Below are positions 25,788-33,763 of a DNA stretch of 56,096 nucleotides, piece after piece. The stretch spans positions 1 to 56,096 of the forward strand of contig NFUN01000168.1 of NCBI GenBank assembly GCA_002197525.1. The letters run 5' to 3'. This stretch comes from Acidobacteria subdivision 13 bacterium RH2 MAG17b (GTDB taxonomy: Bacteria; Acidobacteriota; Terriglobia; UBA7540). Positions within the stretch are counted from its first letter, which is position 1; each line of letters starts with the position of its first letter. Under the pieces are notes generated by a model. It was not told the origin of the DNA and did not search any database. It saw nothing but the letters and a program-made list of their open reading frames with translations. The position numbers and the translations under genes were made by a program.

Positions 25788-26660
25788 CTATTTATTGTTC
25801 TGGTCGTCCACAAGTTGCTTGGCGCGCTCAGCAGCGCGCACCACTGCCTTAATCAGTGTGACGCGCAGGCCGCCCTCTTCGAGTTCAAGCAGGCCGTCGA
25901 TCGTGCAACCAGCAGGGGTCGTCACCATGTCCTTCAGTTTGGCCGGGTGTTCCCCGCTCTGAAGCACCAACGCCGACGCGCCCAGCAGCGTCTGAGCGGA
26001 AAGCTCAGTGGAAAGTTCACGAGGCAAGCCCAACTTCACTCCAGCCTCGGCCAGCGATTCGATGATCAAGTAAACGTAGGCAGGCCCCGAGGCGGAAAGC
26101 CCCGTGATCGCGTCCATGTGCTTTTCGTCCACGGTCACGGTACGGCCCATCGAGCCGAAAACGCGGTTTGCGATCTTGAGGTCAGCATCCGTCGCATTTT
26201 TGCCCCGCGCGAGCGCAATCATGCCGTGACGGATCAAGCACGGAGTGTTCGGCATGGCGCGTACCACGCGCGCGGGATACGGCAGCGTGCGCGCAATAAA
26301 ATCCGTAGTCACAGAAGCGGCGGCGGAGATGAGTAGCGCGTCCTTGCGCAAATCCTTTTTCACCTCTTGCAGGAACCCTTTCACCTGCTGCGGCTTAAGG
26401 CAGATCAGCACCAAGTCCGCGCCGGAGACGGCTTCGGCGTTATCAGTACCCGCCCGGATGCCGTACTTCTCCGCCAGATATTCGGCCCGTGGCTGGTGTG
26501 CAACGGTTGCAACAACGCGGCCGACTGGAACAAGCTGCGAACCCAAGACGCCAGAGAGCAAGCCTTCGCCAAGCTTCCCGGCGCCGATGACGGCAAGTTT
26601 TTTGATGTGACCGTCCTTTTGAGGTTCTGTCAATTTGGAAGAATCAGTTTTGGATTTCAT
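25788..26660 (-). CDS. proC: Pyrroline-5-carboxylate reductase
   Basis: 290 aa. Last step of proline synthesis (NAD(P)H-dependent reduction of pyrroline-5-carboxylate). N-terminal Rossmann motif AVIGAGKLGEGLLSG at about 23-37; LICLKPQQV and VRAMPNTPCLIRHGM are family signatures; the C-terminal P5CR signature DMVTTPAGCTIDGLLELEEG is intact. About 20 extra residues precede the Rossmann fold. The 5' side holds a REP-type hairpin (26691-26719). Confidence 0.96.
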   Translation of the reverse strand: MKSKTDSSKLTEPQKDGHIKKLAVIGAGKLGEGLLSGVLGSQLVPVGRVVATVAHQPRAEYLAEKYGIRAGTDNAEAVSGADLVLICLKPQQVKGFLQEVKKDLRKDALLISAAASVTTDFIARTLPYPARVVRAMPNTPCLIRHGMIALARGKNATDADLKIANRVFGSMGRTVTVDEKHMDAITGLSASGPAYVYLIIESLAEAGVKLGLPRELSTELSAQTLLGASALVLQSGEHPAKLKDMVTTPAGCTIDGLLELEEGGLRVTLIKAVVRAAERAKQLVDDQNNK

Positions 26661-26690
26661 CTATAAAGTCCTAACAAACATGGGAGAATC

Positions 26691-26793
26691 GCATACATGC
26701 CACACACCGGCATGTATGCGCCACCCGACGTTTTGGCGAGAGGTTGTTGCTTTTTTCACGGCTTCTAAAAGCGCGATGTGTGCGCCACCCGCG
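26691..26793. repeat. REP-like hairpin and half-copy (GTATGCGCCACCCG family)
   Basis: Arms GCATACATGCC (26691-26701) and GGCATGTATGC (26709-26719) form an 11-bp stem followed by GCCACCCGACG. A second partial copy, GATGTGTGCGCCACCCGCG, is at 26775-26793. A third, as a full hairpin, interrupts the DUF1778 antitoxin remnant at 33369-33408. It sits between proC and the methyltransferase. Confidence 0.6.
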
Positions 26794-26800
26794 AAAGGCA

Positions 26801-27574
26801 TCAACTGACGCGTTTTATGTATCCCCGCGGATTAAATGTTATCAGAAAATATTCCCAAGTCGGATCAATCTGAAAGTGCGCGTCTTCGCGGAGGAATTGC
26901 TCGACGGCGCTCATGGGGCCATTGATATTTCCCAGGCCGTCGCCTGCTCGGAACAGGTCACCCACGGTGTCCTCAACGATAAGATTTCCCCCGTTCTGCA
27001 CGAATTTCGCGTACGCGCGGAGGTCTCCTAGGACGTGTTCGCGGCGATGGTCGCCGTCATGGATCACAAGGCCACGGGAACCGCTAGCGAGTTCCTCCAC
27101 ACGAGTCAGCGTCTCCTCGGCCAGGCTGTCACCCGTTACGAGCTGAATACGCGGGTGGCGTGGCTGAAAAATTGAGTGGTCAGTGTCTACGCCGATTACC
27201 CGGCCGTGACCCAAGAGGTCAAGTAAATGGGCAAGGTACAAAGTACTACCGCCCTCGGCGTTTCCGATTTCGATAATAATATCCGGGCGAGTTTGATAGA
27301 TAATCTGCTGGTACACCCAGGCGTCCAGGACCATCTTCCGAGCCGTGATACCCATCCACGAAACCCTGTGGAATACCACCTCTTTGTGGTATCGAATCAT
27401 CCATTTTCTGACCCCGTGGTTCCACCGGCGGCGGTAGTACCTCTCCATCGGGCGAACCCATGTGGCGACCTTCTGGAAGAAAGTCCGGGGGTCTCGGCCT
27501 AGGAGTTCGACGTTGCGCGCAAGGCGTGATTCGCGCGGTTGGCTGGCTAGCCTCGGCTGTTTGTTCGTACCCAA
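26801..27574 (-). CDS. CmcI-like SAM-dependent methyltransferase family protein
   Basis: 257 aa from a TTG at 27574 with GGAGAAGG about 8 nt upstream. The central region IIIEIGNAEGGSTLYLAHLL is a methyltransferase motif I, followed by GRVIGVDTDHSI, then LVIHDGDHRREHVLGDLRAY and LIVEDTVGDLF. This is the pattern of the cephalosporin hydroxylase (CmcI)/rhamnosyl O-methyltransferase family. Members O-methylate sugars, lipids or macrolides; the substrate here is unknown. The N-terminal 60 residues are basic. It lies between ilvC and proC without functional link. Confidence 0.8.
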   Translation of the reverse strand: MGTNKQPRLASQPRESRLARNVELLGRDPRTFFQKVATWVRPMERYYRRRWNHGVRKWMIRYHKEVVFHRVSWMGITARKMVLDAWVYQQIIYQTRPDIIIEIGNAEGGSTLYLAHLLDLLGHGRVIGVDTDHSIFQPRHPRIQLVTGDSLAEETLTRVEELASGSRGLVIHDGDHRREHVLGDLRAYAKFVQNGGNLIVEDTVGDLFRAGDGLGNINGPMSAVEQFLREDAHFQIDPTWEYFLITFNPRGYIKRVS

Positions 27575-27655
27575 AGCGAGACCTTCTCCCTAAAACCGGT
27601 GTGGGATCTGGCGCGACGCAGAACAAGTAGCGAGTTAGAAGCAACTCTACCCGCT

Positions 27656-28687
27656 TTAGCTCCGCGCCTGGGCTTGGGCCGCGGTGGCTTCCTCCGCGGG
27701 TCGATTCCACGCCATCATCTTGCGAAGCTCCATGCCAACCCGCTCGATGAGATGGTCCTGCGCCTTAGCGCGCATCTCTAGGAAGCGCTTGCGGCCCTGC
27801 TCGTTTTCCTGCATCCACTCGCGGGCGAAGGCGCCGCTTTGAATATCCGCCAAAACTTTCTTCATCGTGTCACGCACGTGCTGGTCAATCACCACCGGTC
27901 CGCGGGTGTAATCGCCATATTCCGCCGTGTCGCTCACCGAATAGCGCATGTATTTGATGCCGCCCTGATAGATGAGGTCCACGATCAGCTTCATCTCATG
28001 GAGGCATTCAAAGTAGGCGATCTCCGGTTGGTAACCGGCGGCGACCAGGGTCTCAAAGCCGGCAGTAATCAGCTCGGAAACGCCGCCGCAAAGGACCGTT
28101 TGTTCGCCGAAGAGGTCAGTCTCCGTTTCTTCTTTGAACGTCGTGCGAATCACTCCCGCCTTGAGGGATCCTACTCCGTGCGCGTAAGCGAGCGCCGTCT
28201 TTTCGGCTTGGCCCGAAGCATTCTGCTCCACCGCCAGCAGCGCGGGGACTCCCACACCTTCCAGATAGAGTTCGCGCATGCGGTGGCCGGGAGATTTTGG
28301 CGCGATCATCGCCACGTCCACGTTAGGCGGCGGCACGATGAACTTGAAGTGAATACCGAAGCCGTGAGCGAACATTAAGGTTTTACCTGGAGCGAGATGC
28401 GGAGCGATCTGCTCCTGGTAGACCTTCTTCTGCAAGTGGTCAGGAATCAGGATCACAATCACGTCCCCGCGCTTGGCGGCTTCCGCAGGCTCCACCACTT
28501 CAAGCTTTTGAGCCTGCGCCTTGGCGCGAGAAGCGCTCGAAGCCGGCAGCCCCACGATCACCTTGTGCCCGCTGTCCCGCAAATTCAGGGCATGCGCGTG
28601 CCCCTGGCTGCCGTATCCAATCACGGCGATGGTTTTGCCAGCCAAATGTTTGGGATCAGCGTCCGATTCGTAATAAACCTTAGCCAT
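27656..28687 (-). CDS. ilvC: Ketol-acid reductoisomerase
   Basis: 343 aa, class I (short) enzyme. It isomerises and reduces acetolactate and acetohydroxybutyrate with Mg2+ and NAD(P)[18 protein letters not shown] is the nucleotide fold, with GLPASSASR as cofactor-specificity loop. The knotted domain carries the metal ligands in [13 protein letters not shown] and [18 protein letters not shown] short Ala/Gln-rich tail follows. Start is supported by GGAGGAATTCATG. It is the third gene of the ilvB - ACT subunit - ilvC unit, 98 bp after the ACT gene. Confidence 0.97.
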   Translation of the reverse strand: MAKVYYESDADPKHLAGKTIAVIGYGSQGHAHALNLRDSGHKVIVGLPASSASRAKAQAQKLEVVEPAEAAKRGDVIVILIPDHLQKKVYQEQIAPHLAPGKTLMFAHGFGIHFKFIVPPPNVDVAMIAPKSPGHRMRELYLEGVGVPALLAVEQNASGQAEKTALAYAHGVGSLKAGVIRTTFKEETETDLFGEQTVLCGGVSELITAGFETLVAAGYQPEIAYFECLHEMKLIVDLIYQGGIKYMRYSVSDTAEYGDYTRGPVVIDQHVRDTMKKVLADIQSGAFAREWMQENEQGRKRFLEMRAKAQDHLIERVGMELRKMMAWNRPAEEATAAQAQARS

Positions 28688-28785
28688 GAATTCCTCCGAA
28701 AATTGCGGCGCCCCACACGAGGGGCCGCCGGGTGAGAAACAGCATCCAGAATACCACTGTATGTGTACGTGCGAACTGGGGTTTG

Positions 28786-29256
28786 TTACTGAACTGTCCC
28801 TAGGGCTTCCGCCCCCGCCGCGCCGCGGGTGGTTTTGACGCGGGCGAACGGCAAAAAACCGCCTTCCGGGGCCGCGTGATGCGCATAATCCTCCGGGACT
28901 TCAAGAAGGGCCTTGCCGTGGCTGGCGAAGATCAAGCGCGAACCCGGAAATAGCTGGGGCCATTGGGACAATTCGAGCGAGGGAGCTTCGACATCCACAA
29001 AGACAAAGGACGCAGGCTCCTCCAGGCTGTGCCGGAAATAGGTTACGTGCCGCACTCCTTCGGTGCGCCTGAAATAATTGAAGTGATGCTCCACCTCAGA
29101 TTCCGGCAACTCCACCACAAAAATCACGCCATAGCCTTCCGGCGAGGATGACATCGCAAATGACAGCGGCTTCACTGTCTTGCGGCGAAACGTGTTCATA
29201 AGCCGGCAAATCACGATCAAGTCGTCTTCCGTCTCTATGGCAAACAGCCACTTCAT
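28786..29256 (-). CDS. ACT-domain protein, probable acetolactate synthase regulatory subunit
   Basis: 156 aa from the ATG at 29256, which has AAGGAG at 7 nt and lies 14 bp after the ilvB stop. A longer reading to 29283 would overlap ilvB. The first 80 residues resemble an ACT domain ([20 protein letters not shown], then a beta strand [17 protein letters not shown]), but the classical IlvH N-terminal motif is not present and the rest has no clear IlvN/IlvH signature. Position between ilvB and ilvC suggests it binds valine or another effector and regulates IlvB. Function is inferred from context. Confidence 0.65.
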   Translation of the reverse strand: MKWLFAIETEDDLIVICRLMNTFRRKTVKPLSFAMSSSPEGYGVIFVVELPESEVEHHFNYFRRTEGVRHVTYFRHSLEEPASFVFVDVEAPSLELSQWPQLFPGSRLIFASHGKALLEVPEDYAHHAAPEGGFLPFARVKTTRGAAGAEALGTVQ

Positions 29257-29270
29257 GGCGCTCTCCTTAC

Positions 29271-31019
29271 CTATACCGCCCACAGGTCATCGAGAACTTC
29301 TTCTTCTTGCAAAACCACACGCGGTGGCTCTACAAGCATTTCCGCAAGAGACGCTCCGGGCGGAACGATGGGATAAACATTTTCGGTTGGATCGACCCAG
29401 AAGTCGATCAAGCAAGGCTCCCGGTCGTTGAGCATCTCGCGCATAGCGTCAGAAACCTCATGGCGATGCTCCACCCGCCAGCCGCGAATGCCATAGGATT
29501 CGGCGAGTTTGGCGAAATCCGGCGAGAAGTTCAGGTCAATATCACAGTAACGCTTCTCAAAGAAAATTTCCTGCCACTGCCGCACCATGCCAAGAGACCG
29601 GTTGTTGAGAATGGCGATTTTAACCGGCACACGATATTGCGCCACGGTAGCCAGGTCGTTCAGCGTCATCTGAAATCCGCCATCCCCAACCACCGCCACC
29701 ACCTGCCGGTCGGGGAATGCCATCTGCGCCCCGATGGCCGCGGGAAAACCGTAACCCATTGCGCCGAGGCCGCTTGAAGAAAGCCACGTGCGAGGCTGGT
29801 AAAAATCATAGAATTGCGCCGCCCACATCTGGTGCTGGCCTACGTCCACGGCGACGATGGCGTCCTCATCGGTGTGGCGCGCGAGCGTTTCAATCACGTA
29901 TTCCGGCTTCATGTTGGGCGCAGACTTGTCATAAGTCAGCGGGTGCTCGCGCCTCCACTCTTCGATCCGCGCCATCCACTGCCGCCGCCCGGAACCCGCC
30001 ACCGAACCGCCAAGGCGTTTGAGCGCAGCAAGCAGCGCTTGCAGCGTTTCGCGAGCGTCACCCACCAGGGCCAAGTCCGCTCGCACGTTCTTGTTGATCT
30101 CAGAAGGGTCCACGTCGATATGAATCTTCCGCGCCTTGGTCGCAAAGCCGTTCAGCCGCCCGGTAACTCGGTCGTCAAACCGCGCTCCGACCGCGACCAA
30201 CAGGTCAGCCTCACAAATCGCCATGTTGGTGGCGAAGGAGCCGTGCATTCCGAGCATCCCCAGTGAAAGCGGGTGGCGCGACGGAAAAACTCCGAGGCCC
30301 ATCAGCGTAGTGGTCACCGGAATATGCGTAAGCTCCGCCAGTTCAATCACTTCCTGCCACGCCTCGGAGTGTATCGCGCCGCCCCCAACGTATAAGACGG
30401 CTCTCTGGCTGCCGGCGATCATTTCCGCCGCACGCTCGATTTCTTCCTCGCGCCATTCCCGGCTGCGTGCGGGCCGCTGCGAATCATCGTCTTTGGGATA
30501 TTGCGGAGACACCTTTTCCATCAGTACGCTCTTTGGAAGATCCACCAGCACCGGCCCCGGCCGTCCCGAAATGGCCGTCTTAAAAGCGCGGTGAATTATG
30601 GCCGGAATATCCGCCGCCGAAGACACCGCAAAGGATTGCTTGGTGGCTGGGAGGCTGATCCCGATCGTGTCCGCTTCCTGGAAACCATCCTTGCCGATAA
30701 GAGACGCAGGCACCTGCCCCGTCAAAGCCACGACGGGGATCGAATCCATCAGAGCTGAGGTCAAACCAGTCATCAAATTGGTTGCGCCGGGGCCGGAGGT
30801 TGCCAAGCACACTCCAACCTTGCCGGTGGCGCGAGCGTAGCCGTCCGCTGCAAATGCCGCCGCTTGCTCGTGGCGTACCAGCAGATGGCGGATTCCCGCG
30901 CTGTAGAGCGCATCATAGAGAGGTAGAACGGCGCCACCCGGCAAGCCGAAAACAACCTCCACGTTCTCTCGTTTCAAACTCTCCAGCAAAATTTCCGAAC
31001 CTGTAACCGGGTTCTCCAT
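29271..31019 (-). CDS. ilvB: Acetolactate synthase, large (catalytic) subunit
   Basis: 582 aa from the ATG at 31019, which has GAGGTG at 6 nt; a longer frame to 31118 adds 33 residues unlike the family. ThDP-dependent condensation of pyruvate to acetolactate or acetohydroxybutyrate. Landmarks: VFGLPGGAVLPLYDAL and HEQAAAFAADGYARATGKVG (catalytic Glu), the FAD-binding middle domain with LGMLGMHG, and the ThDP motif VVGDGGFQMTLNDLATV...NNRSLGMVRQW. First gene of the ilv unit. Upstream are a 14-bp palindrome and the 59-bp block shared with ilvD. Confidence 0.96.
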   Translation of the reverse strand: MENPVTGSEILLESLKRENVEVVFGLPGGAVLPLYDALYSAGIRHLLVRHEQAAAFAADGYARATGKVGVCLATSGPGATNLMTGLTSALMDSIPVVALTGQVPASLIGKDGFQEADTIGISLPATKQSFAVSSAADIPAIIHRAFKTAISGRPGPVLVDLPKSVLMEKVSPQYPKDDDSQRPARSREWREEEIERAAEMIAGSQRAVLYVGGGAIHSEAWQEVIELAELTHIPVTTTLMGLGVFPSRHPLSLGMLGMHGSFATNMAICEADLLVAVGARFDDRVTGRLNGFATKARKIHIDVDPSEINKNVRADLALVGDARETLQALLAALKRLGGSVAGSGRRQWMARIEEWRREHPLTYDKSAPNMKPEYVIETLARHTDEDAIVAVDVGQHQMWAAQFYDFYQPRTWLSSSGLGAMGYGFPAAIGAQMAFPDRQVVAVVGDGGFQMTLNDLATVAQYRVPVKIAILNNRSLGMVRQWQEIFFEKRYCDIDLNFSPDFAKLAESYGIRGWRVEHRHEVSDAMREMLNDREPCLIDFWVDPTENVYPIVPPGASLAEMLVEPPRVVLQEEEVLDDLWAV

Positions 31020-31054
31020 GTTTTCACCTCGTTCAAAGCGCCATCGCCAGCTTG

Positions 31055-31068
31055 ACCGACCAGTCGGT
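31055..31068. promoter_or_regulatory. 14-bp near-palindrome upstream of ilvB (TetR-like operator shape)
   Basis: ACCGACCAGTCGGT, 36 bp upstream of the ilvB ATG, is a palindrome apart from its centre. The shape resembles TetR-family operators. No regulator gene is adjacent, so this is only a candidate site. Confidence 0.3.
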
Positions 31069-31211
31069 AGGTATTCTAAGGCACCACGTACAGCGAAGTC
31101 AACAGGAATGTGTGACATGGTCGTAGCCGCGTGATCTGAACGTCATTGCCGGCGCGGAAACCCGGCGTCCGAGAAAATCAGGACCACCTTGTGGAATCGG
31201 TTTCCCTCATC

Positions 31212-31270
31212 AGTTTCCATGAACCGAGGATATTCGCAGATTCAACCGAAACTTTCAAGAGTCGAGCCCG
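31212..31270. repeat. 59-bp block shared with ilvD upstream region (copy 2)
   Basis: Matches 1815-1873 at 50 of 59 positions, ungapped. It lies 193-251 bp upstream of the ilvB start, same orientation relative to the gene as at ilvD. Confidence 0.7.
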
Positions 31271-31521
31271 ACAAAACACACACGACCGACGGCAGAAGGG
31301 AACGTTTGCAACGAAGAGGATGCGCGACGCGGATTAACTAGATAGTTAACATATTCTTTGGGGTTTTATTGCGTGCCGGGGCAATGCTTCAAGACAGCAG
31401 GCTGGTAAAGACTAGCCTGGGTGCATTTATAGATCGGGCAGATACTACCCTACATCACCTCGGAGCCCCCTGTAATAACCAATATTATGAAAGCTTGGTG
31501 CTACGAGGCTTTCAAGCTACA

Positions 31522-31560
31522 AATCCACGGTTAATTCAAACCACAAATTGACCGTGGATT
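31522..31560. terminator. Hairpin 3' of the PEP-CTERM gene
   Basis: Perfect 10-bp stem AATCCACGGT (31522-31531) and ACCGTGGATT (31551-31560) with a 19-nt loop, 35 bp past the stop of the minus-strand PEP-CTERM gene. No T-run follows, so it may be a transcript end or an mRNA-stabilising stem. Confidence 0.4.
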
Positions 31561-31595
31561 CGCGGCTACTCACTGATTAGCGCCGTACCAGGGTT

Positions 31596-32372
31596 TTACG
31601 CCTGGCTGAAGCGTTTGCGGAGCAGGACTCCAAGACCTAGCAGGCCGGTCCCAAACAGAAGAACGCTGCCCGGCTCCGGAGTTGCGTTGCCACCGCGACT
31701 GGTACCGCCTATTGTGTTCCAGTTAATGGACTCATTGCCATCTTCGCCAAAGGCGCCGTTGTTCACAAAATCCCAACCACCTGTGTTGAGGATTTGGCCC
31801 GTATCCGTGAAGGTCTGCGTCGGGCCGCCATTTACGTTGAACGAAATGACTGGGGCATTGGCAGTACAGAGAGCCAGTTGGGCAGAAGTCATGAAACTCG
31901 CTGGGCTGCTGCAGCCGCCAATCAAATTGGTGTTGCCGTTGTGGTCCGCGTTGTTGGGTTCGAGGTTTGCGGGAGGAGCACCCCCAAAGACACCCGAATC
32001 GCTCGAGTCAAAATTGTAGCTCCCGGTTTGCGTGAATATCCCGGTTTTTCCCGCTCCGATGGTCAGCGAGCTCCATATTGTGAAGGGAATCCCCCCACCG
32101 CCAGGGTTTAAAGTCACCTTGAAGTTCGTGATCGCGATGCTGCTTGCCCCCGTGTTGTCAATCCGGACACCACCTGTGTCGAGGCTTTGACCTGTCGGGG
32201 TTTGAGATACCACGTTCGCCCCCCCCAACCAGGGGGTCGGGAAAAACCCGCTTGCGCGGAGGTTATCCGCGTAACCGACGTACACAGTGAGCGAATCCGC
32301 GACTGCACGGCCGGAAACCAGCAGCGCCGCCGCCATCACTCCCATCATAATTTGCCAAAATCTCCTTCGCAT
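31596..32372 (-). CDS. PEP-CTERM sorting-domain protein
   Basis: 258 aa. An N-terminal signal peptide (MRRRFWQIMMGVMAAALLVS, cleavage after AVA) is followed by a Gly/Asn/Ser/Thr-rich secreted body of probable beta structure. The C-terminus is a textbook PEP-CTERM tag: TPEPGSVLLFGTGLLGLGVL followed by LRKRF. Such proteins are processed by exosortase and placed at the cell surface, often with exopolysaccharide. No exosortase gene is in the window. AAGGAGG lies 8 nt before the ATG. The 5' leader has a 12-bp hairpin (32406-32456). Confidence 0.88.
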   Translation of the reverse strand: MRRRFWQIMMGVMAAALLVSGRAVADSLTVYVGYADNLRASGFFPTPWLGGANVVSQTPTGQSLDTGGVRIDNTGASSIAITNFKVTLNPGGGGIPFTIWSSLTIGAGKTGIFTQTGSYNFDSSDSGVFGGAPPANLEPNNADHNGNTNLIGGCSSPASFMTSAQLALCTANAPVISFNVNGGPTQTFTDTGQILNTGGWDFVNNGAFGEDGNESINWNTIGGTSRGGNATPEPGSVLLFGTGLLGLGVLLRKRFSQA

Positions 32373-32951
32373 GCGTCTTGCCTCCTTAGAGTGTCAGTTT
32401 GTTTTCAAAGCCCAGGGTGCGAGCATTACAAATTCCCGCGCTTTCCCTAAGCTTTGCCCCCTTGTGAACTCACCCTATCAACATTGGCTAGCTCACAGGT
32501 ATAAGGCCTACCTTGAAATAAACTTTAGGACAACTTGGCGCATGCAAAAGCAGCTTCCCCGGAATCTCCGCTTGCCCCGATTTCGACCTTATTATTCCCG
32601 CAACGAAAGGGTGTAGCAAGCCATATCGCCTCAGGCTTCCCAAACACGGAATCCTCGCCATCGACGAAAACCGGAGACTGCCGACTTCCTTCCTTCCAAT
32701 CAATCGAACGTTAGCCCCTGACTTTTCCCCCTCTCTTGCTATAAGTGACGGGTTTTTAGCCTGTCTGCAGCACGTTTAGTACCACTTTGAGTCAAGCCGT
32801 AGAGCCAGCACTAAGCACCTTAGAAACAGAGAGTTGTCTCTGCGGTCCCCAAACGACCCGCCCCGACTGGTGGAGCTTTAGCTAGGGATTAGGGAAAAGT
32901 CGAAGCACTTTGTGGAATTGGGTTTCCCTTATGAGCCGGATAGAGCATCGG
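32373..32951. other. Leader and gene-free region upstream of the PEP-CTERM gene
   Basis: No gene was recognised. The part next to the PEP-CTERM gene contains a long hairpin, 32406-32417 pairing with 32445-32456 (12 pairs, two G-U when read on the minus strand), about 35-85 nt before the start codon. The far end (32905-32934) carries a piece resembling 31186-31215, and borders the truncated GNAT toxin. Confidence 0.5.
32406..32456 (-). promoter_or_regulatory. 5' leader hairpin of the PEP-CTERM gene
   Basis: On the transcript strand CAAAGCTTAGGG (32456-32445) can pair over its full length with CCCTGGGCTTTG (32417-32406), with an inner GC-rich stem possible in the 27-nt loop. It lies in the probable 5' UTR. 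I compared it with the c-di-GMP-I riboswitch and could not make the conserved core fit. Role unknown. Confidence 0.35.
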
Positions 32952-33218
32952 TTAAGCGCTTGCTGAGATTTTCGGATGCCGGGCAAGTCCTTTCGTCAGG
33001 CGCTGCGGGGAATCTTCGTAATTTACCTGACCGACGGCAAGCGTATAGAAGCCAATAATCGATTGATTGGCCAAACCTACATAAGTCTGTGACGAACCGG
33101 CTTGCTGATTGACAAAGGCATAGCGAATAAGAAACCGGTTAAGGTCTTCACTGCCACAGTCAAAGCCATCCACGGCATGTTCGCGCCGTAACTTTTCAAT
33201 AGAAAACTGCGCTGGCAT
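32952..33218 (-). pseudogene. GNAT toxin (TacT-like), truncated
   Basis: 88 aa that match only the N-terminal half of GNAT toxins of type II toxin-antitoxin pairs: KLRREHAVDGFDCGSEDLNRFL, a helix ending FVNQQAGSSQTYVGL, and IIGFYTLAVGQV. Full-length proteins are about 160-175 aa. The acetyl-CoA binding loop and the C-terminal Tyr region are missing. The break coincides with a region resembling the repeat at 31186. It should be inactive. It starts 6 bp after the antitoxin frame ends. Confidence 0.65.
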
Positions 33219-33224
33219 CGAAAT

Positions 33225-33372
33225 TTACGCGCTCTCAAAAACGCTACGTTCCTGAAAGAGCTTTTTGAGCCTTGGCAATTCGCGTGGCGATGCGTCAAGC
33301 GCCGCCATGAAAGCCGCCCATTGTTTGGCATTAAGACCAAAATAACGGCGATCCGCGAGCGTTTCTTCCGCG
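33225..33372 (-). pseudogene. DUF1778 antitoxin (TacA-like), C-terminal remnant
   Basis: Only the last 45-50 residues of a DUF1778 antitoxin remain (AEETLADRRYFGLNAKQWAA, ending LPRLKKLFQERSVFESA), the part that wraps the GNAT toxin. The ribbon-helix-helix DNA-binding half is gone: at about 33369 a REP-type hairpin (33369-33408) joins in frame, and the ORF upstream to 33515 is unrelated sequence. Together with the truncated toxin this is a dead module. Confidence 0.65.
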
Positions 33373-33408
33373 GGTGGCGCATACATCCCTGCCTTTGGGA
33401 TGTGTGCG
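33369..33408. repeat. REP-like hairpin inside the antitoxin remnant
   Basis: Arms GCATACATCCC (33379-33389) and GGGATGTGTGC (33397-33407), preceded by CGCGGGTGGC, form the same element as 26691-26719 in inverted orientation. It marks the break in the DUF1778 gene. Confidence 0.6.
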
Positions 33409-33763
33409 AAGCTCAAATGTGATCGGCCAGCGCGATGAATGACGGCTGAATCGCTGGCAGGCGCAGAAACTTTGGGTCTGTGATTCTTGCCTCTCCCTCC
33501 CGCGCAACCGCCCAACTTATCTGAGCGTTCTCAGCAGCCTGCGCAACAACAGCAGTAGACAAGCCCGGCTCGCCACCCTATCGTGTTTCGGTCGACCCGA
33601 ACGAGAAGGCAAGAGCGCATCAGCTCTCACAAAGCAAAAGCCCACTACCCATTCATCGATCACAAGTACCGGAAGGTGCAGAAAGTTGCGGCGGAGGGGG
33701 ATTTCAAGTCCGGTGGCAGCCCTTCGCCGGTTTATAATGGTGCCGGCCGTTCACAGCAACTCC

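Larger units (their letters stand above)
31119..31595. other. Gene-free region between ilvB and the PEP-CTERM gene
   Basis: This stretch holds the second copy of the 59-bp ilvD/ilvB block (31212-31270), a preceding 30-bp piece (31186-31215) that resembles 32905-32934, a palindrome TTAACTA-ga-TAGTTAA (31334-31349) next to ACATATTCTTTGGGG, and a 3' hairpin for the PEP-CTERM gene (31522-31560). No ORF with gene character was seen. Confidence 0.6.

Noticed and set aside
32373-32760. c-di-GMP-I riboswitch upstream of the PEP-CTERM gene
   Set aside because: GGGCAAAGC-like words are present, but the two-helix core and tetraloop/receptor pattern could not be fitted.
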